A stretch of 36,831 bases of DNA from Streptomyces silvae (GCF_016745505.1 NZ_JAERUC010000009.1:1-36831), one strand, 5' to 3'. Positions 1-7,508 are shown, numbered from the stretch's first letter. The notes: generated from the letters alone by a model not told the origin. Translations and numbers: made by a program.

Positions 1-39
1 CATGCCATGCAGGCGCTCTACCAACTGAGCTATAGCCCC
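1..39 (-). tRNA. tRNA-Ala (anticodon GGC), 5' part, cut by window edge
   Basis: Read on the minus strand, the acceptor strand GGGGCTA starts at 39, followed by D arm GCTC-AGTTGGTA-GAGC and anticodon stem CCTGC with loop ATGGCAT. The anticodon is GGC (plus-strand positions 4-6), next to the invariant T33. The sequence closely resembles the first half of bacterial tRNA-Ala(GGC). The 3' half lies outside the window, so integrity cannot be judged. Confidence 0.93.
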
Positions 40-129
40 GCTGTCCGCTGTGTTTCCCTGCGTTTCCGCGCTGCGAACAAGAAGAACTTTAGCCTGCGAC
101 GAGCCGGAAAGTGAAATCCGGCCCCCGCC

Positions 130-150
130 GCCCGGAGCGGGCCTCCGGGC
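130..150 (-). terminator. Hairpin terminator after the histidine phosphatase gene
   Basis: GCCCGGAG (130-137) and CTCCGGGC (143-150) form a perfect 8-bp stem with a 5-nt loop, six bases past the phosphatase stop codon. There is no long U tract, as is common for actinobacterial terminators. It probably separates the nadD operon from the tRNA gene. Confidence 0.6.
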
Positions 151-155
151 ACCCG

Positions 156-809
156 CTAGTCGTCGTCGCCGAGCACGGGTTCGGGGAGCGTCCCGGCGTT
201 GTGCTCGAGCAGGCGCCAGCCACGCGCGCCCTCACCCAGCACGGACCAGCAGCAGTTGGAGAGCCCGCCGAGCCCCTCCCAGTGGTGGGCTTCGAGACCG
301 AGCAGCCGGCCGATGGTGGTCCGGATGGTGCCGCCGTGGCTCACGACGACGAGCGTGCCCGCGTCGGGCAGCTTTCCGGCGTGCTCCAGGACGACGGGGG
401 CCGCGCGGTCGGCGACCTCGGTCTCCAGCTCACCGCCGCCCCTGCGGACCGGCTCACCGCGCTTCCACGCGGCGTACTGCTCGCCGTACTGCCCGACGAT
501 CTCCTCGTGCGTGAGGCCCTGCCAGGCGCCCGCGTACGTCTCGCGCAGCGCGGCGTCGTGCGCGACGTCCAGGCCGGTGACCGAGGCGAGCTCGGCAGCC
601 GTGGCCGCCGCCCGCCGCAGGTCGGACGCAACGATCGCGTCCGGCTGCAGCGAGGCGAGCAGCCTGGCGGCGCGGCGGGCCTGGCCCACCCCGGTCTCGG
701 TCAGCTCGATGTCCCTGGACCCCTGGAAGCGGCGCTCCAGGTTCCACGCCGTCTGACCGTGCCGCCAGAGGACGATCTTGCGGCCCCTGCCGCTGCTGCT
801 GCCGTTCAG
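156..809 (-). CDS. Histidine phosphatase family protein (phosphoglycerate mutase-like), CTG start
   Basis: A 217-residue histidine phosphatase (branch 2,3-bisphosphoglycerate mutase/phosphatase-like). The catalytic RHGQT motif is near residues 16-20, followed by a conserved RETYAG.WQG segment and the second histidine motif VSHGGTIR. The first ATG/GTG in frame lies downstream of RHGQT and would remove the catalytic histidine. An in-frame TGA precedes residue 1, and CTG at 809-807 is the only plausible start codon between the two. That CTG overlaps the rsfS stop (CTGA), indicating translational coupling. The substrate is unknown; in this setting it may be a general phosphatase rather than a glycolytic mutase. 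Confidence 0.9.
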   Translation of the reverse strand: MNGSSSGRGRKIVLWRHGQTAWNLERRFQGSRDIELTETGVGQARRAARLLASLQPDAIVASDLRRAAATAAELASVTGLDVAHDAALRETYAGAWQGLTHEEIVGQYGEQYAAWKRGEPVRRGGGELETEVADRAAPVVLEHAGKLPDAGTLVVVSHGGTIRTTIGRLLGLEAHHWEGLGGLSNCCWSVLGEGARGWRLLEHNAGTLPEPVLGDDD

Positions 810-1237
810 CTCTGGTCACCTTCCGTGCCGCCGTTGAGCTGGGCGTGCTCCTCGGCCTTCCCCCGGGTCTTGAGCGCGTCCTCGGGGAGGGCGATCTCGG
901 GGCAGTCCTTCCACAGGCGCTCGAGCGCGTAGAACACGCGCTCCTCGCTGTGCTGGACGTGGATCACGATGTCGACGTAGTCGAGGAGGATCCAGCGGGC
1001 GTCGCGGTCGCCCTCGCGGCGTACCGGCTTGGCGCCGAGCTCCTTCTGCAGCCGCTCCTCGATCTCGTCGACGATCGACTTGACCTGGCGGTCGTTGGGA
1101 GCCGAGGCCAGCAGGAAGGCGTCGGTGATCGACAGCACGTCGCTGACGTCGTAGGCGATGATGTCGTGCGCGAGCCGGTCGGCCGCCGCCTGGGCGGCGG
1201 CGTTGATGAGCTCGATGGAGCGGTCCGTGGCGGTCAC
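806..1237 (-). CDS. rsfS: Ribosomal silencing factor RsfS
   Basis: A 143-residue RsfS/Iojap (DUF143) protein. This family binds ribosomal protein L14 on the 50S subunit and blocks subunit joining during starvation. Conserved features are the N-terminal helix with LINAAAQAA, the segment YDVSDVLSITDAFLLASA, the NDRQVKSIVDEIEE helix and the core W.LLDY.D.V.HV. It starts at GTG 1237. The family typically lies next to nadD, and nadD is two genes upstream here. The stop overlaps the CTG start of the next gene by three bases. The C-terminal tail (about 25 residues) is charged and probably disordered. Confidence 0.96.
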   Translation of the reverse strand: MTATDRSIELINAAAQAAADRLAHDIIAYDVSDVLSITDAFLLASAPNDRQVKSIVDEIEERLQKELGAKPVRREGDRDARWILLDYVDIVIHVQHSEERVFYALERLWKDCPEIALPEDALKTRGKAEEHAQLNGGTEGDQS

Positions 1238-1297
1238 ATGCAGGCTTTCGTCGGCGGTCAGATCAACCTCTAGGGTCTCACGGACCGCCGACAGCCC

Positions 1298-3040
1298 TTA
1301 CGACGTCTGCTCGGGGATCTTGTAGTTCTGTCCGAGGGCCACGGAGACGTCGGCGTTGGCGGCGGGCTCGCCCTTCTTCACCGCGCTCTCGGGCAGGCCC
1401 AGAGTCTTGGCGACCTCGACCGCCTTCGCCTTGTCCTCCGCCGTGCCGTAGACCACCTCGGACGTCACCAGGGTGTCCGCCTTGCCGCTGTCGACGAAGG
1501 CGTAGCCACCGTTGACGAGCTGAACCCTGGCGTACTCGGTGCCCTTGGTGTCGCCCGTGGCGTTCTTGATGCCGACGCGTACGGCGGCACCCTGCTCCGG
1601 GGCCTTCACCTTGCCGCCGAGTACGTCCTTGACGACGCTCTCGGTCGCCTTCTCGGTGAGGGTTCCGTCGCTCTGGACCGGGAGCAGCTCCGTCTTGTAG
1701 TCGCCCACCTTGGCGTGCCCGGCGAGCTTGGCCAGCGAAGCACCCAGGTCCTGCTCCGGCAGGGACGGGTCGAGGATCTGCGCGAGGGTCTCGATGGTGA
1801 CCGTCGCGGCCTTGGGGTCCTCCGACAGCTTGCGCAGCACGCTCCGCATGACCTCGCCGAAGCGCGCCAGCTGCTTGGCCTCCGGCTCGCCCTCGCCCTG
1901 GTAGGTGGCGTACGCGACGGCCATCGGGCCGCTCAGCGTCTGCGCCTCCCCCTTGTTCACGAGGGGCGCCGCGCCCTTCTTGGAGTCGGGCACGGCGGTG
2001 TCGGTGTCGACCTCGATGTTGCCCACGAGCTCGACGAGGTTCTCGAGGTACGGGGTGTCGAGCCGCCAGGTGCCGCTGATGCTGGTGCCGAGCAGGGTGT
2101 CGATCGCCTCACGGGTCCCGGTGGACCCGTCGTCGTCGACGGACTTGCCGAGCGTGGTGGTGGACCCGTCCTCCGCGGCCACGGCGAGCGAGTTGGGAAG
2201 CAGGACAGTGGTGCCCTGACCGGTGGTGACGTTGTCGACGAGCAGCGCCGTCGAGGTGCCGCCCTTCTTGGTGTTGTGCAGGTGGACGACGATGACGTCC
2301 CGCTTCTGCGGGCCCGTCGCCGCCGCGCTCTGCCCGTCCTTGCCCGAGACTCCCGGGATCTTTCCGGCGAACCAGAGGTAGCCGGCTCCGCCGACGACCA
2401 CGAGCGCCACGACGACTATCAGCGCGACCATCCGGTTGTGCCCGCGCCGGCGGGCCTCCTCGCGCCGCTCGCTGCGGCTCTCGGTGAACTTCAGCCAGTC
2501 GATGACGTCTTCGGAGTCCTCGTCGGGCTCCTCGATGAAGGAGAACTGCTCGGTGCGGTAGTCGCGGTCGGCACGGCGCTGCCCGGGGACGGCGGGGTCG
2601 GCCGGCTGTTCCGGTTCGCTCCGCTGCTCCGGGAACGGGGGCGGGGGCGCGGCCGCCGGTGCGGCGGGGGCCTGGGGCGCGTTCCACTGCTGGGCGGTGT
2701 CGTCCACGGCGGGCTGCCGGCCCGTGTCGTAGCCGTACGCGCCGTAGCCGCTGCCGTCGTCGTAGCCGTATCCCTGCTGCGTCGGCTGGGCCTGCTGCTG
2801 GGGCTGCTGGGCGTGCTGGGCGGCGTACGGGTCGTACTGCTGCCCGCCGGTATACGGGTCGTAGCCGTATCCCTGCTGCGACTGCCCGTCCTGCTGGGGC
2901 TGCTGGGGCTGCTGGGACTGCTGGGCGTACGGGTCGTACTGCTGCTGCCCCTGCTGCTGATAGACCGGCTGCCCGTACTCGTCGTAGCCGATGATCTGCG
3001 GCTGCTGGTACGGGTCGTACGGGTTGTGTCGGTCGTTCAC
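1298..3040 (-). CDS. LCP (LytR-CpsA-Psr)-like membrane protein with LytR_C domain and Q/Y-rich N-terminus
   Basis: A 580-residue envelope protein started at GTG 3040, which has a GGAGAGG ribosome-binding site; the longer upstream reading frame overlaps nadD and is rejected. Order: about 140 cytoplasmic residues rich in Gln, Tyr, Pro and Gly with repeated YDPY units; an acidic linker; one membrane span near residues 203-225; an LCP-like domain at about 245-395; and a LytR C-terminal domain at about 470-575. LCP enzymes attach lipid-linked glycopolymers to peptidoglycan. From memory, the S. coelicolor protein between rsfS and nadD is SCO2578, reported as the wall glycopolymer transferase PdtA. 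The usual arginines are not evident here: LLPNSL sits where SIPRDT is expected, and YATYQG where YVRFRH is expected. A transferase role is therefore uncertain. It lies 19 bases after nadD. Confidence 0.8.
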   Translation of the reverse strand: MNDRHNPYDPYQQPQIIGYDEYGQPVYQQQGQQQYDPYAQQSQQPQQPQQDGQSQQGYGYDPYTGGQQYDPYAAQHAQQPQQQAQPTQQGYGYDDGSGYGAYGYDTGRQPAVDDTAQQWNAPQAPAAPAAAPPPPFPEQRSEPEQPADPAVPGQRRADRDYRTEQFSFIEEPDEDSEDVIDWLKFTESRSERREEARRRGHNRMVALIVVVALVVVGGAGYLWFAGKIPGVSGKDGQSAAATGPQKRDVIVVHLHNTKKGGTSTALLVDNVTTGQGTTVLLPNSLAVAAEDGSTTTLGKSVDDDGSTGTREAIDTLLGTSISGTWRLDTPYLENLVELVGNIEVDTDTAVPDSKKGAAPLVNKGEAQTLSGPMAVAYATYQGEGEPEAKQLARFGEVMRSVLRKLSEDPKAATVTIETLAQILDPSLPEQDLGASLAKLAGHAKVGDYKTELLPVQSDGTLTEKATESVVKDVLGGKVKAPEQGAAVRVGIKNATGDTKGTEYARVQLVNGGYAFVDSGKADTLVTSEVVYGTAEDKAKAVEVAKTLGLPESAVKKGEPAANADVSVALGQNYKIPEQTS

Positions 3041-3059
3041 AGGTGCCCCTCTCCGTGGC

Positions 3060-3677
3060 TCATTCGCCGCGGTACAGCTGGCGCTTGTCGATGTAGCGGA
3101 CGACGCCGTCCGGCACCAGGTACCAGACCGGGTCCCCCTGGGCGACCCGGGCACGGCAGTCCGTGGACGAGATCGCCAGCGCGGGCACCTCCACCAGCGA
3201 GACGCCGCCCTTGGGCAGCCCGTCGTCCGTCAGCAGATGACCCGGACGGGTCACACCGATGAAGTGGGAGAGCGAGAACAGTTCCTCGGCGTCGCGCCAG
3301 GTCAGGATCTGGGACAGGGCGTCGGCGCCGGTGATGAAGAAGAGGTCCGCGTCACCGTGGACCGTGCGCAGGTCCCGCAGCGTGTCGATCGTGTACGTCG
3401 GACCGCCGCGGTCGATGTCGCTGCGGCTGACCGAGAACTGCGGGTTGGACGCCGTCGCGATGACCGTCATCAGATAGCGGTCCTCGGCCGGCGAGACCTG
3501 CTTGTGGCTCTTCTGCCAGGGCTGCCCGGTCGGGACGAAGACCACCTCGTCGAGGTGGAAGTGGGCGGCCACTTCGCTGGCCGCCACCAGGTGTCCGTGA
3601 TGGATCGGGTCGAATGTTCCGCCCATCACTCCGATTCGGCGTTTGCCGCGGCCGGTAGGCACTTCCTGCTCTCCCAT
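3060..3677 (-). CDS. nadD: Nicotinate-nucleotide adenylyltransferase NadD
   Basis: A 205-residue enzyme forming deamido-NAD from nicotinate mononucleotide and ATP, in NAD biosynthesis. The nucleotidyltransferase signature [11 protein letters not shown] is at residues 19-29. The second motif, ISSTDCR, lies near the C-terminus. I chose ATG 3677 because it gives the family length and a short basic leader before the first beta strand; in-frame starts further upstream add only low-quality sequence. It is the first gene of the operon nadD, LCP-like gene, rsfS, phosphatase. Confidence 0.96.
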   Translation of the reverse strand: MGEQEVPTGRGKRRIGVMGGTFDPIHHGHLVAASEVAAHFHLDEVVFVPTGQPWQKSHKQVSPAEDRYLMTVIATASNPQFSVSRSDIDRGGPTYTIDTLRDLRTVHGDADLFFITGADALSQILTWRDAEELFSLSHFIGVTRPGHLLTDDGLPKGGVSLVEVPALAISSTDCRARVAQGDPVWYLVPDGVVRYIDKRQLYRGE

Positions 3678-3715
3678 GCGTGCAGACCCTACTGGCACAG
3701 CTGTTCGCCTCTGCC

Positions 3716-3877
3716 TCAGCGGTCTCGGTTGAAGCGGGTGGTGATCCACAGCAGGAGCAGCAGCACGAAGAGCGCGCCGCCACCGGTGAGGTACGGGCTG
3801 AGGCTTTCGTGGTTACCACCCTGCTCGCCTTCGGAGGCGAGGGTGACCAGCTGGTGCGCGGTGCTCGAGAGGCTCAT
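3716..3877 (-). CDS. Small single-pass membrane protein, 53 residues
   Basis: The reading frame starts at ATG 3877 and ends with TGA at 3716. It has a polar N-terminus ([10 protein letters not shown]...), a glycine/alanine segment running into a leucine-rich membrane span (about residues 34-46), and a short basic tail ending TTRFNRDR. The composition is typical of a small inner-membrane protein with cytoplasmic C-terminus. I recognise no family function. It lies 38 bases upstream of nadD on the same strand and is likely co-transcribed. The ribosome-binding site is weak. Confidence 0.75.
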   Translation of the reverse strand: MSLSSTAHQLVTLASEGEQGGNHESLSPYLTGGGALFVLLLLLWITTRFNRDR

Positions 3878-3961
3878 CTTCTGCAGGACCTATCCATCGG
3901 GAATCAGGAGGGAGACGTCGCGCACATCGTATGCGGGCGCCGTGGGCACGCTCACGCCGAC

Positions 3962-4114
3962 TCAGTCGTTGTTGTCGTCGTTGCGGTATCCACGAAGCAG
4001 GAACCAGGCGAGCACGGCTGCTCCCACGAGCGAGGCGAGCAGCACGATCCGAAGCGTGTTGCCCGGTCCCTGGTCGTCGGACACGGCGGCGAGCATGAAG
4101 GCGGTATGCGGCAT
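3962..4114 (-). CDS. Small single-pass membrane protein, 50 residues
   Basis: ATG 4114 is preceded by GAGGAG at good spacing, and the frame ends with TGA at 3962. The predicted protein has a polar start, a hydrophobic span at about residues 22-40 (LRIVLLASLVGAAVLAWFLL), and a polar Asn/Asp-rich tail. Function unknown. It lies on the same strand as the 53-residue protein and nadD, and divergent from the M48 peptidase gene. Confidence 0.75.
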   Translation of the reverse strand: MPHTAFMLAAVSDDQGPGNTLRIVLLASLVGAAVLAWFLLRGYRNDDNND

Positions 4115-4132
4115 TCCGGGCGCTCCTCAAAG

Positions 4133-4141
4133 TTATCCACA
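4133..4141. promoter_or_regulatory. Isolated DnaA-box match
   Basis: TTATCCACA, an exact match to the canonical DnaA box, lies between the divergent small-protein and M48 genes. There is one copy only and no DnaA-box cluster, so it is not an origin. It could be a DnaA regulatory site or chance; in GC-rich DNA an exact AT-containing 9-mer is somewhat unexpected. Confidence 0.4.
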
Positions 4142-4160
4142 GCCCCCCGCACACCGTAGC

Positions 4161-4178
4161 GCCAGCGCATACGCTGGC
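4161..4178. promoter_or_regulatory. Inverted repeat upstream of the M48 gene
   Basis: GCCAGCG (4161-4167) and CGCTGGC (4172-4178) form a perfect 7-bp dyad around CATA, followed on the plus strand by TTTTG. It sits 46 bases before the M48 start. A TTATCC...GTAGCG arrangement just upstream could be a promoter, which would put the dyad at the operator position. A hairpin in the leader is the alternative. Confidence 0.4.
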
Positions 4179-4224
4179 TTTTGTCAGGGGGACGAGCAAC
4201 GTCTCGTACGAACAGGGGGCATCC

Positions 4225-5385
4225 ATGACCGACAGCAGTCACGAGAGCGTGCCGAGCAGGCACCGCAAGCGATTCCCGGGCATCTCCTCGCGTGCCTACG
4301 AGCACCCGGCGGACCGCTCGGCCCTGGTGGCCCTGCGCCGGCTGACCGGTTTCGACACCGTGTTCAAGGCGCTCAGCGGGCTGCTCCCGGAGCGGAGCCT
4401 GCGGCTGCTCTTCCTCTCCGACTCCGTCCGGGTGAGCGAAGCTCAGTTCGTCCATCTCAACGACATGCTGCGCGACGCGTGTTACATCCTGGACCTGGAG
4501 AAGGTCCCGCCGATGTACGTCAAGCAGGACCCGCAGCCCAACGCCATGTGTATCGGGCTGGACGAGCCGATCATCGTGGTCACCACCGGCCTGGTCGAGC
4601 TCCTCGACGAGGAGGAGATGCGGGCGGTGGTGGGCCACGAGGTGGGCCACGCGCTCTCCGGTCACTCGGTGTACCGGACGATACTGCTCTTCCTGACCAA
4701 CCTGGCCGTGAAGGTCGCCTGGATCCCGCTGGGGAACGTGGCGATCATGGCGATAGTGACGGCGCTGCGCGAGTGGTTCCGCAAGTCGGAGCTCTCCGCC
4801 GACCGGGCCGGGCTGCTCGTGGGCCAGGACATCAAGGCCTCGATGCGCGGTCTGATGAAGATCGCCGGCGGCAACCACCTCCACGAGATGAACGTGGACG
4901 CGTTCCTCGCCCAGGCCGACGAGTACGAGAAGGGCGGGGACCTGCGGGACTCGGTCCTCAAGATCCTCAATGTGCTGCCCCGGACGCATCCCTTCACCAC
5001 GGTGCGCGCCGCCGAGCTGAAGAAGTGGTCGGAGACCCGCGACTTCCAGCGGATCATGGACGGCCACTACCCCAAGCGGGACGAGGACAAGGACGCCTCG
5101 GTGACGGACTCCTTCCGGGAGTCGGCCACGCACTACGCCGACACGGTGCGCACCAGCAAGGACCCGCTGATGAAGCTCGTCGGTGACATCGCGGGCGGCG
5201 CGGGCGACCTGGGGGGCAAGCTCCGGGACAGGTTCACCGGGGCGGCCGGCGGGAACACCGGCGGCGGCTCGGCCAAGGGAGGCGCCGGAGGCACCGGAGG
5301 TGCCCAGGGATCGTCCGCTACGGACGGCTCCGAGGGGACCTGGCGGCGTCCGGACCCCGAGGAGGGCCCTGAGCCGGGGAACTGA
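4225..5385 (+). CDS. M48 family membrane-associated zinc metallopeptidase
   Basis: A 386-residue M48 (HtpX/Ste24-like) peptidase. The zinc motif HEVGH is at about residues 138-142, and the third ligand is likely the Glu of KSELSADRAG at about 188-196. A hydrophobic stretch at about 152-182 lies between them, as in HtpX-type proteins. The C-terminal 60 residues are Gly/Ser/Thr-rich and probably disordered. It is the only plus-strand gene in the first 11 kb. Its 3' end overlaps the converging gene at 5318 by 68 bases, and no terminator is seen. A role in membrane protein quality control is inferred from the family. Confidence 0.92.
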   Translation: MTDSSHESVPSRHRKRFPGISSRAYEHPADRSALVALRRLTGFDTVFKALSGLLPERSLRLLFLSDSVRVSEAQFVHLNDMLRDACYILDLEKVPPMYVKQDPQPNAMCIGLDEPIIVVTTGLVELLDEEEMRAVVGHEVGHALSGHSVYRTILLFLTNLAVKVAWIPLGNVAIMAIVTALREWFRKSELSADRAGLLVGQDIKASMRGLMKIAGGNHLHEMNVDAFLAQADEYEKGGDLRDSVLKILNVLPRTHPFTTVRAAELKKWSETRDFQRIMDGHYPKRDEDKDASVTDSFRESATHYADTVRTSKDPLMKLVGDIAGGAGDLGGKLRDRFTGAAGGNTGGGSAKGGAGGTGGAQGSSATDGSEGTWRRPDPEEGPEPGN

Positions 5386-6442
5386 CGCCCAGCGTGCCGC
5401 AGAGCGTCGCCGCGGGCACCCCCGTGGCGTACGGGTCGGTGCCCGCGGGGCCCCTGGTGTCCGCCCGCTCGCCCGCGAGCAGCGGGCGGAGGGCACCGGT
5501 CGTGTCGGCCGAGCAGGACTGCGGACCCGCCTGGACGTAGGCGCTGCGGACCTCCAGCCGGTGCAGCCGGATGTCCTCCCGGTCGAGCAGGAAGTGCAGG
5601 ACGCGGCGCACGGTGAACAGCGAGGCTCCGTCGGCCCGGTGGGGGCCGGGCACGGCGGGCCTCAGTGCGTACGTGAAGGTGTGGTCGGACACCACCTCCA
5701 GGGTGTCCGCCCCCGCCTCCGTGTAGGAGAGGGTGCCGTTGACCCGGACGTCGGTGTCGGCCAGTTCCACTTCGGCGGGGTCGAAGCGCACCAGCCAGCC
5801 GGTCGCGCTGTGCTCGCCGTCGTCGGCCGGTGCGTCCATGCTCCGGTCGAACTGCGCCGTCTGGTCCGGGTCGAGCAGCCTCCCGACCGGCCGGACGACC
5901 CCGGCGGTGAGCACGTCGGGGTCGAGGGAGGAGCCCACCAGATAGTCCTTGACCGTGGTCAGGGCCATGGTCACCTGGCTGTCCGAGAAGTTCTTCGTCC
6001 GCCGGACCGGCGGCAGGTTGATGCCCGAGGCGCCCGTCCGGTGCCCGGCGGCCGGGCCGTCCGCGAGGAGCGACTCGGCGGCCCCTCCGGGGACGGGGCC
6101 CTGGGGAGCGAGGGGGACGACCGTGGACTGAAGGGGTTCGGCGCGCCTGCCGACGGGCGTCGGGTACGGGTTGCGGAAGCCGACGTAGACGGCGGTGGCG
6201 AAGGCCAGCACGATCAGCAGGACGAGGGCGATGCCGGTTCGGGAGCGGCGCCGACGGGCGGTGGGGCGGCCGGGAAGGGAGCGGACGGCCCGCGCGTGGT
6301 CGCCCATGCGCTCCTGCGCGGAGAACTCCTGCAGCCGGGCAGCGCGGACGAACGATTCGTCGAAGACGAGCGAGCGGTACTCGTCCTCCCCGCCCGAGGG
6401 GTTCTCGGGCGGCCCTTCCGGCGGTTCTCCGCGGCCTGTCAT
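5318..6442 (-). CDS. Single-pass membrane protein with VFDE.FVR motif and extracytoplasmic domain, unknown function
   Basis: A 374-residue protein from ATG 6442, which has a GGGAGAAG ribosome-binding site. Order: a cytoplasmic acidic N-terminus with VFDESFVRAARLQE at about residues 26-39; a basic patch; one membrane span at about 70-90; and a large extracytoplasmic domain of about 280 residues with several cysteines in its last third. The motif and layout recur in the next gene (6881-7492). I recognise no enzymatic family. Its 3' end overlaps the M48 gene on the other strand. Position between an M48 peptidase and proA matches what I remember of Streptomyces gene order. Confidence 0.85.
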   Translation of the reverse strand: MTGRGEPPEGPPENPSGGEDEYRSLVFDESFVRAARLQEFSAQERMGDHARAVRSLPGRPTARRRRSRTGIALVLLIVLAFATAVYVGFRNPYPTPVGRRAEPLQSTVVPLAPQGPVPGGAAESLLADGPAAGHRTGASGINLPPVRRTKNFSDSQVTMALTTVKDYLVGSSLDPDVLTAGVVRPVGRLLDPDQTAQFDRSMDAPADDGEHSATGWLVRFDPAEVELADTDVRVNGTLSYTEAGADTLEVVSDHTFTYALRPAVPGPHRADGASLFTVRRVLHFLLDREDIRLHRLEVRSAYVQAGPQSCSADTTGALRPLLAGERADTRGPAGTDPYATGVPAATLCGTLGVSSPAQGPPRGPDAARSPRSRP

Positions 6443-6880
6443 GACTTCTCCCGATCTCCGCGCCACCGGCGGAAGCTGGCGCTGGGATCCGCCTCAGCCG
6501 CTGGGCATCGGGCGGACCTGTCCGTCACGGGTTCGACACATGGGCGTTCCGGCGCATGGACAAGTGGCTGGCCCTCTTCCCGGGGACGGGGACGGGAGGA
6601 GGGGGCGCGAGGTCATACCTTCAGATTGGGTCGATCCCCATCAAGGTAAACGCCGGGCAGGTGGGAGCGCAGGTGGAGCGCCGCCGGGAGGGGTGGGCCA
6701 GGGGTGGGCCCGAGGGCGGACACCGTGCCACCGGGCTGATCCCCTTTGCGCACGGGCCCCGGCCGCCGAGGGCGGGCGCATCCGAGGGCAGGCGCGCATC
6801 CCCTCCGCCAGCGGGCTCAGGGGGTACGGGGAACGGCGGCAAGCAAGCTCAGGGGGTACGGGGAACGGCGGCAAGCACGC
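6443..6880. other. 438-bp non-coding gap
   Basis: No convincing gene is seen; reading frames here lack ribosome-binding sites and have poor composition. The gap holds a dyad at 6616-6647, a short imperfect tandem repeat near 6766-6800 (CCGAGGGC.GGCG.GCAT twice), and the 32-bp tandem repeat at 6815-6910. Confidence 0.6.
6616..6647. promoter_or_regulatory. Imperfect 32-bp palindrome, possible operator
   Basis: The outer arms TACCTT and AAGGTA and inner arms GAT.GGG and CCC.ATC are arranged symmetrically around TCGAT. It is markedly AT-richer than its surroundings and lies about 175 bp upstream of the 374-residue membrane protein start, so it may be an operator in that gene's promoter region. 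Confidence 0.4.
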
Positions 6881-6910
6881 TCAGGGGGTGCGAGGGACGG
6901 CGGAGACCGC
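6815..6910. repeat. 32-bp tandem repeat, three copies, spanning a gene end
   Basis: Units begin at 6815, 6847 and 6879, each opening GCTCAGGGGGT. The third contains the stop codon and last codons of the gene at 6881-7492. On the minus strand the two extra units would encode the same terminal peptide AVPRTP and a TGA. This looks like local duplication of the 3' end of the gene. Confidence 0.85.
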
Positions 6911-7492
6911 TGGGCGGGAGTAGTCGGCCGAGGCGGAGGGGACCACGCCCGGCTTGTCGACGCCGCTGGTCGCCGGTGGCGGCACCTGGTCCTGCCGGCC
7001 GGCCGCGGCTCCCCGGTACACGGCGCTGAAGGCCAGCGCCACCATCCCGATCCCCATCAGCAGGGCGAGCAGCCAGGCGACCGGCCGGTGCCAGCGGGCC
7101 GCGCCCCGGTAAGGGCGCAGGGAGCCGCCGTGGCGGCCGTAGGGGCCGTCCTCGTCCTCGTAGAAGCCGTCCGGGTCATCGGGGTCCAGGGACTCACCGA
7201 AGGCCCTCTCGCGGCCGTACACGCCGTCAGGGCCGTAACCGTCGCCGTAGAGGTCGTCGTGGAGTTCGTCGTCCAGGGCTCCGCCGCCCGAACGCGCCCT
7301 GCTCGCCTCGGCTTCGGCGCGGGCCTCCGCGGCGGCCAGCAGCCGCTCCACCGCGGTGGGTTCGTGGATCTCGGCGGACCGGACGAAGTCCTCGTCGAAC
7401 ACCACGGAGGCGAAGTCCTCGTCCGCGCCCCCGCGGTCGTCGTCGGGCTCCCAGCCGTCCGGGAACGGCCTGCCCCCCACGTCGTCCGGCAC
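6881..7492 (-). CDS. Acidic single-pass membrane protein with VFDE.FVR motif, unknown function
   Basis: A 203-residue protein from GTG 7492. Order: an N-terminal acidic segment with VVFDEDFVRSAEIHE at about residues 30-44, closely matching the motif in the 374-residue protein; an Ala/Glu helix; a very acidic Asp/Gly/Tyr-rich linker (about 74-130); one membrane span at about 138-158; and a short outer tail of about 40 residues. Its last six codons and stop lie in the third copy of a 32-bp tandem repeat. It follows proA after a hairpin, so probably has its own promoter. Function unknown. Confidence 0.8.
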   Translation of the reverse strand: MPDDVGGRPFPDGWEPDDDRGGADEDFASVVFDEDFVRSAEIHEPTAVERLLAAAEARAEAEASRARSGGGALDDELHDDLYGDGYGPDGVYGRERAFGESLDPDDPDGFYEDEDGPYGRHGGSLRPYRGAARWHRPVAWLLALLMGIGMVALAFSAVYRGAAAGRQDQVPPPATSGVDKPGVVPSASADYSRPAVSAVPRTP

Positions 7493-7508
7493 AGCTTCAG
7501 CGTAGCCG

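Noticed and set aside
1715..3262. Long plus-strand open frame opposite the LCP-like gene
   Set aside because: It is an antisense shadow of GC-rich coding sequence with Arg/Val/Leu/Gly-biased composition, no ribosome-binding site and no domain.
3878..3930. Possible tiny leader peptides (GTG near 3927, ATG near 3897) before the 53-residue protein gene
   Set aside because: Both are under 12 codons without a ribosome-binding site; the neighbouring TACGAT box is too weak to claim a leaderless start.
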